Below are positions 7,758 through 17,879 of a DNA stretch of 33,976 nucleotides, one piece after another. How positions within the stretch are numbered: position 1 is the stretch's first letter; every line of letters begins with the position of its first letter. The notes beneath the pieces are model-generated. The model had not been told where the DNA came from. It ran no database searches and was given only the letters and a program-made list of their open reading frames with translations. Source of the stretch: Bacteroidales bacterium Bact_13. Lineage in GTDB: Bacteria; Bacteroidota; Bacteroidia; Bacteroidales; UBA932. The translations under genes were made by a program, and so were the position numbers. The DNA is taken from positions 1-33,976 of the forward strand of contig LUZE01000004.1 in the NCBI GenBank assembly GCA_001602845.1. Reading direction: 5' to 3'.

Positions 7758-9833
7758 TTACAAGCTGGCCCATTCGTCCATCTTGGCGTCGAGGTCGCGC
7801 TTGAGTTCGAGGTAATCACGGGTGAGATCCATGATGTCGACGTCGGGCGTCGGCGCAGCGAGGACCTTTTCGATGTCGGCCATCTTCGCCTCGAGATCGG
7901 CGATCTGCTTTTCCAGCAGGTTCTGGCGGTTCTTGGCGCGCTTCTCCTCCTTCGACTGCTGCTTCTGCTGCTGATAGTCAGGCTTTTGCTGCGGCTTCTG
8001 GGAGGCCTGCGCGGGCCGGCCTGGTGCAGCGTTCAGCGTTTCTCGTGGCGAGTGCTCGGAGCCACGAGAGTTCTGAACGAGCCCAGGGCTGGCAGGCCGA
8101 CTTGAAGGCGCAGCCTCGATGTCGCGGAAAGATTCGGCCTTCTTGTGTCGCAGGAAATCGTCGACACCGCCCAAATGCTCCTTGACGCGACCGTCAATGA
8201 ACTCGTAGACCTTGTCGACCAGTCCGTTCAGGAAATCACGGTCATGCGAGACCACGATGATCGTTCCGTCGTAAGCCTGCAACGCCTGCTTCAGGATGTC
8301 CTTCGAACGGATGTCCATGTGGTTCGTCGGCTCATCGAGCGCCAGCAGATTGTGCGCCTTGAGCATCAGCTTGGCCATCGCCAGCCGCGACCGCTCGCCA
8401 CCGCTCAGGACCGCCACCCGCTTGTCAATATCCTCGCCCTTGAAGAGAAAAGCGGCCAGAATATCCCGCAACTTCGTGCGAATGTCCCCTACCGCGATCC
8501 GGTCCAGCGTATCGTAGACCGTCGCCTTCTTGTCGAGGATATCTTCCTGATTCTGCGCATAATAGCCGATATCGACATTGTAACCGACCTTTGCCTCACC
8601 CGAGAACGGCTCCAGTTCGCCCATCAGCACGCGCATCATCGTCGTCTTGCCCTCGCCGTTTCGGCCCACGAATGCCACTTTCTCCCCTCTCTTCACGATG
8701 AGATTTGCTTTATCCAAAACGATCTTCGCATCAGGGAGCGCAGCGGCGGGCGCGTTTTCGGCGAGCGAGCATTTTTCAGCGAGCGAGACGGAAACCGGAG
8801 CCGCGGAGCGATCCGCCGGATAACCAATAACGGCATCTTTGACCTCGAAGGCCACATCGCCGCTGCGCGGCGCCGGCGGGAACTTCACATGGATCGCCGA
8901 GAGATCCTCGTCGTCGATTTCGATGCGTTCGATCTTCTCCAACTGCTTCACCCGCGACTGAACCTGATTGCTCTTCGTCGGCTTGTAACGGAACTTCTCG
9001 ATGAACTCCTCCGTCTTCTCGATCATCCGCTGCTGATTCGCATAAGCCGCCTTCTGCTGCGCAATCCGCTCCTTTCGGAGCTCAACATATTGAGAATAAG
9101 GAACTTTGTAATCGTACAGATGCCCCAGCATCACCTCGACCGTGCGCGTCGTGCAATTGTCGAGAAAACGCCGGTCGTGCGAAATCAGCACCAACGAGCC
9201 CGTAAAAGAACCCTTCAGATAATCCTCCAGCCACTGGATCGACTCGATGTCCAGATGGTTCGTCGGCTCGTCGAGCAATAGCACGTCCGGCCGGCGCAAC
9301 AAAATCTTCGCCAGCTCGATGCGCATGTTCCAACCCTGCGAGAAAGTCTCGGTAAGACGCCCGAACTCCGACTTCTTGAAACCCAGGCCCGTCAGCGTCC
9401 GCTCCACCGACTCTTCCGGCGACTCCCCCTGCGCAATCACCAACGCATCGTTCACTTCGTTAAGTTCGACGATCAGCTTATGGTAAGCTTCTGATTCATA
9501 GTCGGTACGCTCCGCCAGCTCCTGTGATATCTCATCCACGCGCCGGTTCAGCCGGTCGAGCTCGTCGTAGACCGTCATCACCTCCTCGAGCACCGTACGG
9601 CCCCGGTGATGTTCCATGATCTGCGGCAAATAGCCGATCCGCTGGCCCGCCGTGCGCGTGATCTTGCCCGAAGTCGGGCTCTGCAACTCCATGATGAGCT
9701 TGAGCATCGTGCTCTTCCCCGCCCCGTTCTTGCCCACCAGGCCGATGCGGTCGCGGTCACCGATATGCAGGCTGACCGAATCCAGCAGCGTAAAGCCGCC
9801 GTAGGAAACCGTGATGGCATCCAATGAAATCAT
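7758..9833 (-). CDS. ABC-F family ATPase (Uup/YdiF-like) with repeat-derived insertions
   Basis: The 691-residue protein carries two ABC ATPase domains and no membrane segment, as in ABC-F proteins that act on ribosomes during translation. Domain 1 has Walker A GLVGKNGAGKST, a degenerate signature (FSQGW) and LLLDEPTNHLD; the linker FIEKFRYKPTKSNQVQSR follows; domain 2 has GRNGEGKTT, LSGGERSR and LALDEPTNHMD. A charged C-terminal coiled coil closes the protein. Two stretches look foreign: about 30 residues before the KIVLDKANL strand of domain 2, with an 18-nt tandem duplication, and a low-complexity stretch near the start of the C-terminal tail that is a palindromic DNA repeat (8011-8083). 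The ATG overlaps the tatC stop by 4 nt. It may be a housekeeping factor rather than an antibiotic-resistance type. Confidence 0.93.
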   Translation of the reverse strand: MISLDAITVSYGGFTLLDSVSLHIGDRDRIGLVGKNGAGKSTMLKLIMELQSPTSGKITRTAGQRIGYLPQIMEHHRGRTVLEEVMTVYDELDRLNRRVDEISQELAERTDYESEAYHKLIVELNEVNDALVIAQGESPEESVERTLTGLGFKKSEFGRLTETFSQGWNMRIELAKILLRRPDVLLLDEPTNHLDIESIQWLEDYLKGSFTGSLVLISHDRRFLDNCTTRTVEVMLGHLYDYKVPYSQYVELRKERIAQQKAAYANQQRMIEKTEEFIEKFRYKPTKSNQVQSRVKQLEKIERIEIDDEDLSAIHVKFPPAPRSGDVAFEVKDAVIGYPADRSAAPVSVSLAEKCSLAENAPAAALPDAKIVLDKANLIVKRGEKVAFVGRNGEGKTTMMRVLMGELEPFSGEAKVGYNVDIGYYAQNQEDILDKKATVYDTLDRIAVGDIRTKLRDILAAFLFKGEDIDKRVAVLSGGERSRLAMAKLMLKAHNLLALDEPTNHMDIRSKDILKQALQAYDGTIIVVSHDRDFLNGLVDKVYEFIDGRVKEHLGGVDDFLRHKKAESFRDIEAAPSSRPASPGLVQNSRGSEHSPRETLNAAPGRPAQASQKPQQKPDYQQQKQQSKEEKRAKNRQNLLEKQIADLEAKMADIEKVLAAPTPDVDIMDLTRDYLELKRDLDAKMDEWASL
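8011..8083 (+). repeat. Palindromic dispersed repeat, copy 1, inside the ABC-F gene
   Basis: The core hairpin is TCTCGTGGC (8041-8049), an 11-nt loop, then GCCACGAGA (8061-8069), with further pairing CGTTCAG/CTGAACG and GGCCTG/CAGGCC outside it. Aligned by eye, about 73 nt match the minus strand of 17909-17982 at roughly 80% identity, including the loop GAGTGCTCG. The reading frame stays open through it and encodes part of the protein's tail. Confidence 0.85.
8755..8790 (+). repeat. 18-nt tandem duplication inside ABC-F domain 2
   Basis: TTTTCGGCGAGCGAGCAT (8755-8772) is followed by TTTTCAGCGAGCGAGACG (8773-8790), matching at 15 of 18 positions and encoding SLAEKC/SLAENA in the protein. It lies in an extra segment that ABC-F proteins normally lack. 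Confidence 0.7.
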
Positions 9834-10636
9834 GCCGTCGCCTCCTCATCCTCAACTTCATCCTCTTCTGTCTCAGGCACTTCCTTCTTGCAGACCAGGA
9901 TACTGATGCCGTAGAGCAGGGCCAGCGGGATGGCCGCAATCAGCATCGAGAACGGGTCGGCAGGCGTAATGACGGCAGCCAGGACGGCAATGATCAGCAC
10001 CGCCCATTTCCAGCCGCCCAGCAAGGTCTGGCGCGTAATCAGCCCGATCTGCGAGAGCGCTGCCAGCAGCGTCGGAATCTCAAACACGATGCCGAAAAGA
10101 AGCACCGTGGAATTGACGGTCGTAATATACGAATTGAGCGAAATGGTGTTCGTCACCGCTTCACTCACCTTGTATCCGTCGAAGAAATTGACCATCAGCG
10201 GCAGGATAATGCAGTAACCCACCGCGATGCCCAGATAGAAAAGGAACGAGGCGAAAAAGAACGCACGGCGCGTCGCCCGTTTCTCACGCTGGTAGAGCGC
10301 AGGCGCAATGAAACGCCAGATTTCGAACAGGATATACGGGCAGCAGACGATCAGCGCGCACATCATCGTCACGCGCATGTGCACCATGAACTGCGTAGAA
10401 AGCTCGATGTTGACCAACTCCAGCCCCGTCTTCATGCCGAACCACTGATAGAAGAAGAAGTCCGACCGGGTCGGTGCCAGAATCACCTTGTCAAAAAGAA
10501 AATCCTTGAAGAAGAAAAGCACGACAAACGCTGCGACCAGGGCGATGACCACGCGGAACAACCCATGTCGCAGCACTTCCAGGTGATCCCAGAAGCTCAT
10601 GTCCGAGGAGTCGTCAAGACTTCTTTTCTTCGTCAT
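9830..10636 (-). CDS. tatC: Twin-arginine translocase subunit TatC
   Basis: TatC is the multi-spanning receptor of the Tat pathway, which exports folded proteins with twin-arginine signals. The protein has the N-terminal SFWDHLEVLRHGLFR motif, where Glu in HLEVLR is the conserved signal-recognition position, six hydrophobic segments, the conserved periplasmic loop around FMVHMRVTMM, FEIWRFIAPALY after helix 2, and an acidic C-terminal tail. I chose ATG 10636 (MTKKRSLDD, 268 residues), which overlaps the tatA end by 23 nt; ATG 10600 (MSFWDHLE) is also possible. The track's start at 10681 lies deep in tatA and is unlikely. The stop overlaps the ABC-F start by 4 nt. Confidence 0.95.
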   Translation of the reverse strand: MTKKRSLDDSSDMSFWDHLEVLRHGLFRVVIALVAAFVVLFFFKDFLFDKVILAPTRSDFFFYQWFGMKTGLELVNIELSTQFMVHMRVTMMCALIVCCPYILFEIWRFIAPALYQREKRATRRAFFFASFLFYLGIAVGYCIILPLMVNFFDGYKVSEAVTNTISLNSYITTVNSTVLLFGIVFEIPTLLAALSQIGLITRQTLLGGWKWAVLIIAVLAAVITPADPFSMLIAAIPLALLYGISILVCKKEVPETEEDEVEDEEATA

Positions 10637-10844
10637 CCTTGACGATCTCGGACTTGATTTCCTCGATGTCCTTCTCGGCATCCTTCATGCCGGCCTTGAA
10701 ACTCTTCATGCCCTTGCCCAGTCCGTGCATCAGCTCGGGAATCTTCTTGCCGCCAAAGAGCAGGAGGATGACCAGGGCGATAATGACCCACTGCCAGGGA
10801 CCGATGACGCCCAACGGAAGCATTACTGCAAATAAACTTGCCAT
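10614..10844 (-). CDS. tatA: Sec-independent translocase subunit TatA/E
   Basis: This 76-residue protein has one N-terminal membrane helix (WQWVIIALVILLLFGG), the hinge Gly and Pro (GKKIPELMHGLGKGMKSFKAG) of the amphipathic helix, and a charged tail. TatA forms the size-adjustable pore with TatC. No tatB-like gene lies next to it, so this looks like a minimal TatAC arrangement with one TatA doing both jobs. It follows valS by 20 nt and precedes tatC with an overlap, so it is probably transcribed from the valS promoter. Confidence 0.95.
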   Translation of the reverse strand: MASLFAVMLPLGVIGPWQWVIIALVILLLFGGKKIPELMHGLGKGMKSFKAGMKDAEKDIEEIKSEIVKDDEEKKS

Positions 10845-10864
10845 ATCTGTTGGTTTTTAATGAT

Positions 10865-13570
<2,706 letters not shown>

Positions 13571-13578
13571 ACTTTTTT

Positions 13579-13626
13579 GTCATGCCCGGCTTTAAGTCAC
13601 CCCCGACCTGATCGGGGGCGGGCATC
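13579..13626. repeat. REP-like palindromic element in the valS leader
   Basis: The element reads GTCATGCCCGGCTT... and ends ...GGGCGGGCATC. ATGCCCG (13582-13588) pairs with CGGGCAT (13619-13625), enclosing a second hairpin CCCCCGA/TCGGGGG. Its left end GTCATGCCCGGCTT recurs at 18027-18040 and, less its first G, at 18005-18018, so it belongs to a dispersed family rather than being unique to valS. Confidence 0.7.
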
Positions 13627-13638
13627 TTATGCAATCTG

Positions 13639-13646
13639 CAAAAATA
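13639..13646 (-). promoter_or_regulatory. -7 box (TATTTTTG) for valS
   Basis: On the minus strand AATGAT is followed directly by TATTTTTG, which matches TAnnTTTG. The predicted start near 13632 gives a leader of about 60 nt that contains the palindromic element at 13579-13626. Confidence 0.55.
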
Positions 13647-13667
13647 ATCATTTTATCGAAATAATCT

Positions 13668-13675
13668 TATCTTTG
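13668..13675 (+). promoter_or_regulatory. -7 box (TATCTTTG) with upstream CGAAATAAT for the FucI-like gene
   Basis: TATCTTTG lies 23 nt upstream of the ATG at 13699. CGAAATAAT (13657-13665) sits two bases upstream of the box, the same 9-mer seen before two other promoters in this window. Confidence 0.65.
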
Positions 13676-13698
13676 TAGCCGCTCTAACCGAACGAATC

Positions 13699-15036
13699 AT
13701 GAAGAACACGGTCAATCTCGTCATTTTCTCGTCGATGTTACACGACAACGAGAGCGTCATGAACTCCCGAAAGGCACTTTTTGAGGGTATCCGCAGCTTT
13801 GCGAACCTGGAAATCACCTACCCGTCAGCCCTGGCGGCCGGCTCGCCCGTCCTGGAAAGCCTGATGGACGGCGGAAACCGTGCCGGACGCTCGCTGCCCA
13901 ACGGAAATCATTGCAAGACCGTATGTTTCATCGCAACGGGCGGAACCGAGGAAATCTTCCGCAACTACGTGGAGTCTCTCCCCCGCCCGGTCCTGCTGCT
14001 GAGCGACGGCCTGCACAACTCGTTCGCCGCTTCGTTCGAGATCCGCACCTACCTGACGCAGCGGGGCATCCGGAGCCTGCTGATGAACGCGCCCCTGGAA
14101 TGCGGGCCGGAGTTCTTCGCCTACATGGAAGAGGCCCTTTTCGGCGAGCAGGAATCGCCCGACCTGTCCACGCCTTCCGATCCGTTGCCCAAGTTCCCGA
14201 AAGCGGTGCTGAAGGCCTTCGACCGCATGCGCATCGGCCTGATCGGCGGTGCGAGCGGCTGGCTCATCTCGTCCGACATCGACCGCGCTGCCGTAGAGCA
14301 AACCTACGGTGTCAAATTCGTGGACATTCCGCTTTCCGAACTGGAGGAGGATTTTACGGCGGTTTCGGAAGAAGATCCCGCGCTGGATGAGATCGTCGGA
14401 AAGATGCAAGGTTTCCTTTCCGGCGGACGCACGCCGGAAGATCTTCGGGAAGCGGCCAGGATGTACATCGCCCTGAAAAAACTCATTGCGGATAACGAAC
14501 TGAATGCCCTGACGCTGAAGTGTTTCGGCATCCTTAATTCATGTCGTACTACAGCATGTCTGGCGCTGTCCCTGCTGAACGACGAGGGCATCATCGCAGG
14601 TTGCGAAGGTGACATCCCAGCGCTCTGGACGATGATGTATGTGAACTATGCTTTCGGCCAGTCTGCCTTCATGGCCAATCCGGCTTCATCCAACCGCAAG
14701 GAGTTGACCATCGATTTCGCGCACTGCACGATTCCGCTGGCCATGGTCCACGGATACCGGCTCCCCTCGCATTTCGAATCGAATTCGGGCATCGGTATCG
14801 CTGGCAGCGTGCCGAGCGGCCGCTACCGCATCATCAAAATCTACGGTGAGCATCTCGACCAGTATTATGAAACGTCGGGCGACCTGTTGATGAATACCAA
14901 CATTCCGCAGCGCTGCCGCACACAGATCCGGTTCCGGTTCTCCTCGGAAGAGGAGTTCAACCGGTTTATCCGCGTGAGCAAAGGAAATCACATAATTCTG
15001 TGTAGAGACGCTGGACAGGCAGGCCCATCACGTTAA
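13699..15036 (+). CDS. L-fucose/L-arabinose isomerase-like protein
   Basis: The 445-residue protein resembles the COG2407 group (FucI and relatives), which isomerise aldoses and ketoses with a divalent metal. The C-terminal half is most telling: LTLKCFGILNS, then GCEGDIPALWTMMYV (probable metal Glu303), FMANPASSN, and FAHCTIPLAMV (probable metal His). The N-terminal half should be the substrate-binding Rossmann-like domains. No kinase, aldolase or transporter for a sugar lies nearby, so the substrate is unknown; a polysaccharide-precursor or sulfo-sugar role is possible. It is a single gene with its own promoter, and its last 71 nt overlap the convergent maf gene. Confidence 0.8.
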   Translation: MKNTVNLVIFSSMLHDNESVMNSRKALFEGIRSFANLEITYPSALAAGSPVLESLMDGGNRAGRSLPNGNHCKTVCFIATGGTEEIFRNYVESLPRPVLLLSDGLHNSFAASFEIRTYLTQRGIRSLLMNAPLECGPEFFAYMEEALFGEQESPDLSTPSDPLPKFPKAVLKAFDRMRIGLIGGASGWLISSDIDRAAVEQTYGVKFVDIPLSELEEDFTAVSEEDPALDEIVGKMQGFLSGGRTPEDLREAARMYIALKKLIADNELNALTLKCFGILNSCRTTACLALSLLNDEGIIAGCEGDIPALWTMMYVNYAFGQSAFMANPASSNRKELTIDFAHCTIPLAMVHGYRLPSHFESNSGIGIAGSVPSGRYRIIKIYGEHLDQYYETSGDLLMNTNIPQRCRTQIRFRFSSEEEFNRFIRVSKGNHIILCRDAGQAGPSR

Positions 15037-15553
15037 AGTATGAGCCGCGGATTGCGGTGATTCCCGTAAAGCCGATCCATTCCTGGACGCCATAGGCGCC
15101 GGCCTTATCGAAAGGCCGGTAGGTATCGACGTAATAGGCTATCTCACTATCGGACAGAACCTTAAAATCGACCTCGGTCGTATCGGCGAAGCTATGCATC
15201 CGATCGGTCATACGCAAGGCGACGCCCGTCGTGACCGTATGCGTCCGGCCCGACAGGGCCTGGAGCATAGCGATGGCTTCCGCCCTGTCATGGGGTTTCC
15301 CGAGGATCTTTTCGTCAAGAAAGACCAGCGTATCTGCTGTGATGAGCACTTCCCGTGGGGCCAGTTCGCGATGGAATGTTTCGGATTTATGGCGGGCCAG
15401 AAAGGCCGGGATTTCGGTATGGGGCAGATCGGCGCTAAAGGCTTCTATTTCGTCCTTTCCGGGCTCCACGCTAAATTCGATATCGAGTCCTTTCAGCAAC
15501 TCCCTCCTTCTGGGACTCGCCGACGCCAATGTAAATGTATATTCCTCAAACAT
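14966..15553 (-). CDS. maf: Maf family nucleoside-triphosphate pyrophosphatase
   Basis: The 195-residue protein is a house-cleaning enzyme that hydrolyses non-canonical or pyrimidine NTPs (dTTP/UTP or modified bases) to monophosphates. The signature TLASASPRRRELL is at the N-terminus, ITADTLVFLD carries the catalytic Asp, and FDKAGAYGVQEW and IRGSYFNVMGLP are conserved C-terminal motifs. I place the start at ATG 15553 (MFEEYTF); the track's 320-residue form runs into the kdsC frame shadow. It overlaps kdsC by 8 nt, a coupled pair. At its 3' end it overlaps the convergent FucI-like gene by 71 nt. Confidence 0.95.
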   Translation of the reverse strand: MFEEYTFTLASASPRRRELLKGLDIEFSVEPGKDEIEAFSADLPHTEIPAFLARHKSETFHRELAPREVLITADTLVFLDEKILGKPHDRAEAIAMLQALSGRTHTVTTGVALRMTDRMHSFADTTEVDFKVLSDSEIAYYVDTYRPFDKAGAYGVQEWIGFTGITAIRGSYFNVMGLPVQRLYTELCDFLCSRG

Positions 15554-16118
15554 TTTTGCCGGTGTGTTGCGCATATTGGGTGATGGCGGCGGGATGGGAG
15601 CCCTTCCAGGGGTTCTTCGGATCAAAACGCCAACGATCCTGCGGCTTGAGGACCCGCTCGACCAGGTCGCGGATGCACCCGCGGCCGCCATTGAACTCGG
15701 AGACCCAATCGGCCGCTGAACGTACCTCGGCGACGGCATCGGCCGGACAGACGCCCAGGCCGGCGAGTTCCATCGCCGGAATGTCCGGAATATCGTCGCC
15801 GACGAAAGCCACCTGCGCAGGATCGACGCCGACCCTGCGGCAGAAATGGAGCAGATCTTCCGCCTTGTCTTTTGAAAGCATGTACAGATGCTCATCCCCG
15901 ATACCCAGCGAATGTGCGCGATGGACAAGGCTCAGTGAGACGCCACCGGTGATGATGGCGCACGGGAAGCCGTTGTCGACAGCCGTCCGGACGGCAAAGC
16001 AATCCTTCGAATTGAACTGGCGCAGCAGATCGCCGTCCGGCATCGCCAGCACCAGTCCGTCGGTAAAGACCCCGTCGATGTCGAACGCAAAGGCCTTTAT
16101 ATCTTCAAATCGTGTCAT
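15546..16118 (-). CDS. kdsC: 3-deoxy-D-manno-octulosonate 8-phosphate phosphatase (KdsC-like HAD phosphatase)
   Basis: KdsC removes phosphate from KDO-8-P to give KDO for lipopolysaccharide inner core. The 190-residue protein matches the cap-less HAD subfamily IIIC: FDIDGVFTDG (nucleophile Asp13 and Asp15), IITGG (motif II), KDKAEDLLHF (motif III Lys) and FVGDDIPDIPAM (motif IV). I use ATG 16118; the longer track ORF extends back into recQ. It follows the RecQ-like gene by 13 nt and overlaps maf by 8 nt. A perfect -7 box lies only 4 nt before its ATG, so a leaderless transcript is possible. It could also be a related sialic-acid-type phosphatase. Confidence 0.9.
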   Translation of the reverse strand: MTRFEDIKAFAFDIDGVFTDGLVLAMPDGDLLRQFNSKDCFAVRTAVDNGFPCAIITGGVSLSLVHRAHSLGIGDEHLYMLSKDKAEDLLHFCRRVGVDPAQVAFVGDDIPDIPAMELAGLGVCPADAVAEVRSAADWVSEFNGGRGCIRDLVERVLKPQDRWRFDPKNPWKGSHPAAITQYAQHTGKNV

Positions 16119-16122
16119 GTGG

Positions 16123-16130
16123 CAAAGATA
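16123..16130 (-). promoter_or_regulatory. Possible -7 box (TATCTTTG) immediately before kdsC
   Basis: TATCTTTG on the minus strand ends 4 nt before the ATG at 16118. With the usual spacing, transcription would begin at or within the start codon. It may instead be a chance match between the recQ stop and kdsC. Confidence 0.35.
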
Positions 16131-16131
16131 G

Positions 16132-17835
16132 CTATTTTTTCTTCGACAGGCACACGTCGCAACGGCCGCAGGGACGGCCGGAGGCCTGGCCGAAATAGCG
16201 GTACATCTGCACGCAGCGGCATTCATCCTCATTCTCCACGAGGGAAAGCAGCGCCTCCAGCCGGTCCGTGCGCCGCTTCACGCGTGCATCATACTCACTG
16301 CGCGGCAGGCGCAGGTTCTTGTCGTCCAGCCGCTCATAATTGAGGCAGAGCATCGGGGCGTTGATGGCGGGAATGTATTTGAGAACCTGCCGGCGGGACA
16401 ACATCTTGAGTTTCTCGCGAACGACTTCCGTAGCATAGCGGCCGGCACGGGCGATCTTCTCCTCGTCGACCGGCACATATTCGGTGAACAGGCCGGTGTA
16501 CATCCTGAGCAGGAGCTTGACAAAGGTGTCCATCTCTTCGGAGCCCAGCTGTATGCGGTACAGTTCATCGCGGGTGACGGTGAACTGGATCTTGGCCGGG
16601 ATGGAAAGGGTTTCGGTCAGTGTCCAGTAACCTGCTGTCTGGATGTACTTTATGGCATAGTATGCCTGCGTTGCGTTCAGATGATAGTGTCGGGCGAACT
16701 TCTCGATTTCGAACTTGACACTGGCGTCCTTCCCTTCTTCGTAGGCATAACCGATATAGGTGAATACCTGCTGATATACCTGACGGATGTAGTCGAGGGG
16801 CGGATACGTGGTACGGATGATCTGGCGAAGCCGCTGGACATCCGTCCGGTTCCAGAGCAGCACGGCATAGGCGTCCTTCCCGTCACGGCCGGCCCGGCCG
16901 GCCTCCTGGAAATAGCCTTCGAGCGTGTCTGGCATGTCGTAGTGGCACACGAACCGCACGTCGGGCTTGTCGATGCCCATGCCGAAGGCGTTGGTCGAGA
17001 CGATGACGCGGACGTCACCTTTTTTCCAGGCGTCCTGGATGCGGTTGCGGCCGGTACGGTCCATCCCGGCATGATAGCCTTCAGCCTCGACGCCCTGCGC
17101 ACGCAGGAAAGCGGCTATATCCTCTGCGCCCTTTCGCCGGGACACATACACGATGCCGCTGCCTTCGACGCCCTGGCAGACACGCAGCAGCTGGCCCATC
17201 TTATTGTCGGTCTGGCGAAAAACATATGAGAGGTTCGGCCGTTCGAAGCTTCCCTGCAGCAGGTTTTCGTGGCGGAACTGCAGTTTTTCCTGTATATCGC
17301 GGGCCACTTCGGGCGTAGCCGTTGCGGTAAGGGCGACGACAGGCACCGAGGTGCCGATGATCTGGCGGATGCCCGCGATTTCGAGGTAGTCGGGGCGGAA
17401 GTCATAGCCCCACTGGGAGATGCAATGGGCTTCGTCGACAACGAGCTGGGTGACGTTCATCCGGGCCACGCGGGCCTTGAACAGGTCGCTGCGGAGGCGT
17501 TCGGGCGAGACGTAGAGGAATTTATAGTCGCCGTAGATGGCGTTGTCGAGGGCAATGTCGATTTCGCGGTACGTCATGCCGGAATAGACGGCGAGGGCCG
17601 GGATGCCGCGGTCGCGGAGGTTCTGGACCTGGTCTTTCATCAGGGCGATGAGGGGCGAGACGACGAGGCAGATGCCGTCTTTCATCAGGGCGGGCACCTG
17701 GAAACAGATGGATTTGCCGCCTCCGGTTGGCAGGATTGCCAGCACGTCCCTTCCGGCCAGCGCCTCGGAGATGATCTCCTGTTGCATCGGCCGAAACTCT
17801 TCAAATCCCCAATATTTCTTCAGCGTCTCTAACAT
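16132..17835 (-). CDS. recQ: RecQ-family DNA helicase, variant with C-terminal zinc-type cysteine cluster
   Basis: The 567-residue protein is a 3'-5' superfamily 2 helicase that unwinds DNA in repair and recombination. The helicase core is clear: FRPMQQEI (motif 0), LPTGGGKS (Walker A, Lys41), DEAHCISQWGYDFRP (Asp134), TATATP, and the C-terminal helicase motifs FGMGIDKPDV and GRAGRDG. The winged-helix-like region follows directly, and the four-cysteine zinc-type motif comes last (C539/C541, C556, C559, C562 in RPCGRCDVC). In E. coli RecQ the zinc module precedes the winged helix, and an HRDC domain follows; here there is no HRDC. It begins a run with kdsC and maf; its upstream region holds palindromic repeats and no clear -7 box. 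Confidence 0.92.
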   Translation of the reverse strand: MLETLKKYWGFEEFRPMQQEIISEALAGRDVLAILPTGGGKSICFQVPALMKDGICLVVSPLIALMKDQVQNLRDRGIPALAVYSGMTYREIDIALDNAIYGDYKFLYVSPERLRSDLFKARVARMNVTQLVVDEAHCISQWGYDFRPDYLEIAGIRQIIGTSVPVVALTATATPEVARDIQEKLQFRHENLLQGSFERPNLSYVFRQTDNKMGQLLRVCQGVEGSGIVYVSRRKGAEDIAAFLRAQGVEAEGYHAGMDRTGRNRIQDAWKKGDVRVIVSTNAFGMGIDKPDVRFVCHYDMPDTLEGYFQEAGRAGRDGKDAYAVLLWNRTDVQRLRQIIRTTYPPLDYIRQVYQQVFTYIGYAYEEGKDASVKFEIEKFARHYHLNATQAYYAIKYIQTAGYWTLTETLSIPAKIQFTVTRDELYRIQLGSEEMDTFVKLLLRMYTGLFTEYVPVDEEKIARAGRYATEVVREKLKMLSRRQVLKYIPAINAPMLCLNYERLDDKNLRLPRSEYDARVKRRTDRLEALLSLVENEDECRCVQMYRYFGQASGRPCGRCDVCLSKKK

Positions 17836-17879
17836 CTTTCATCTGTTTGCTTTGCGCTATAGTTAGTGCGCCATCGAAC

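Noticed and set aside
13579-13626. T-box riboswitch before valS
   Set aside because: I see no specifier loop or T-box sequence, T-boxes are not expected in Bacteroidota, and the hairpin belongs to a dispersed repeat family.
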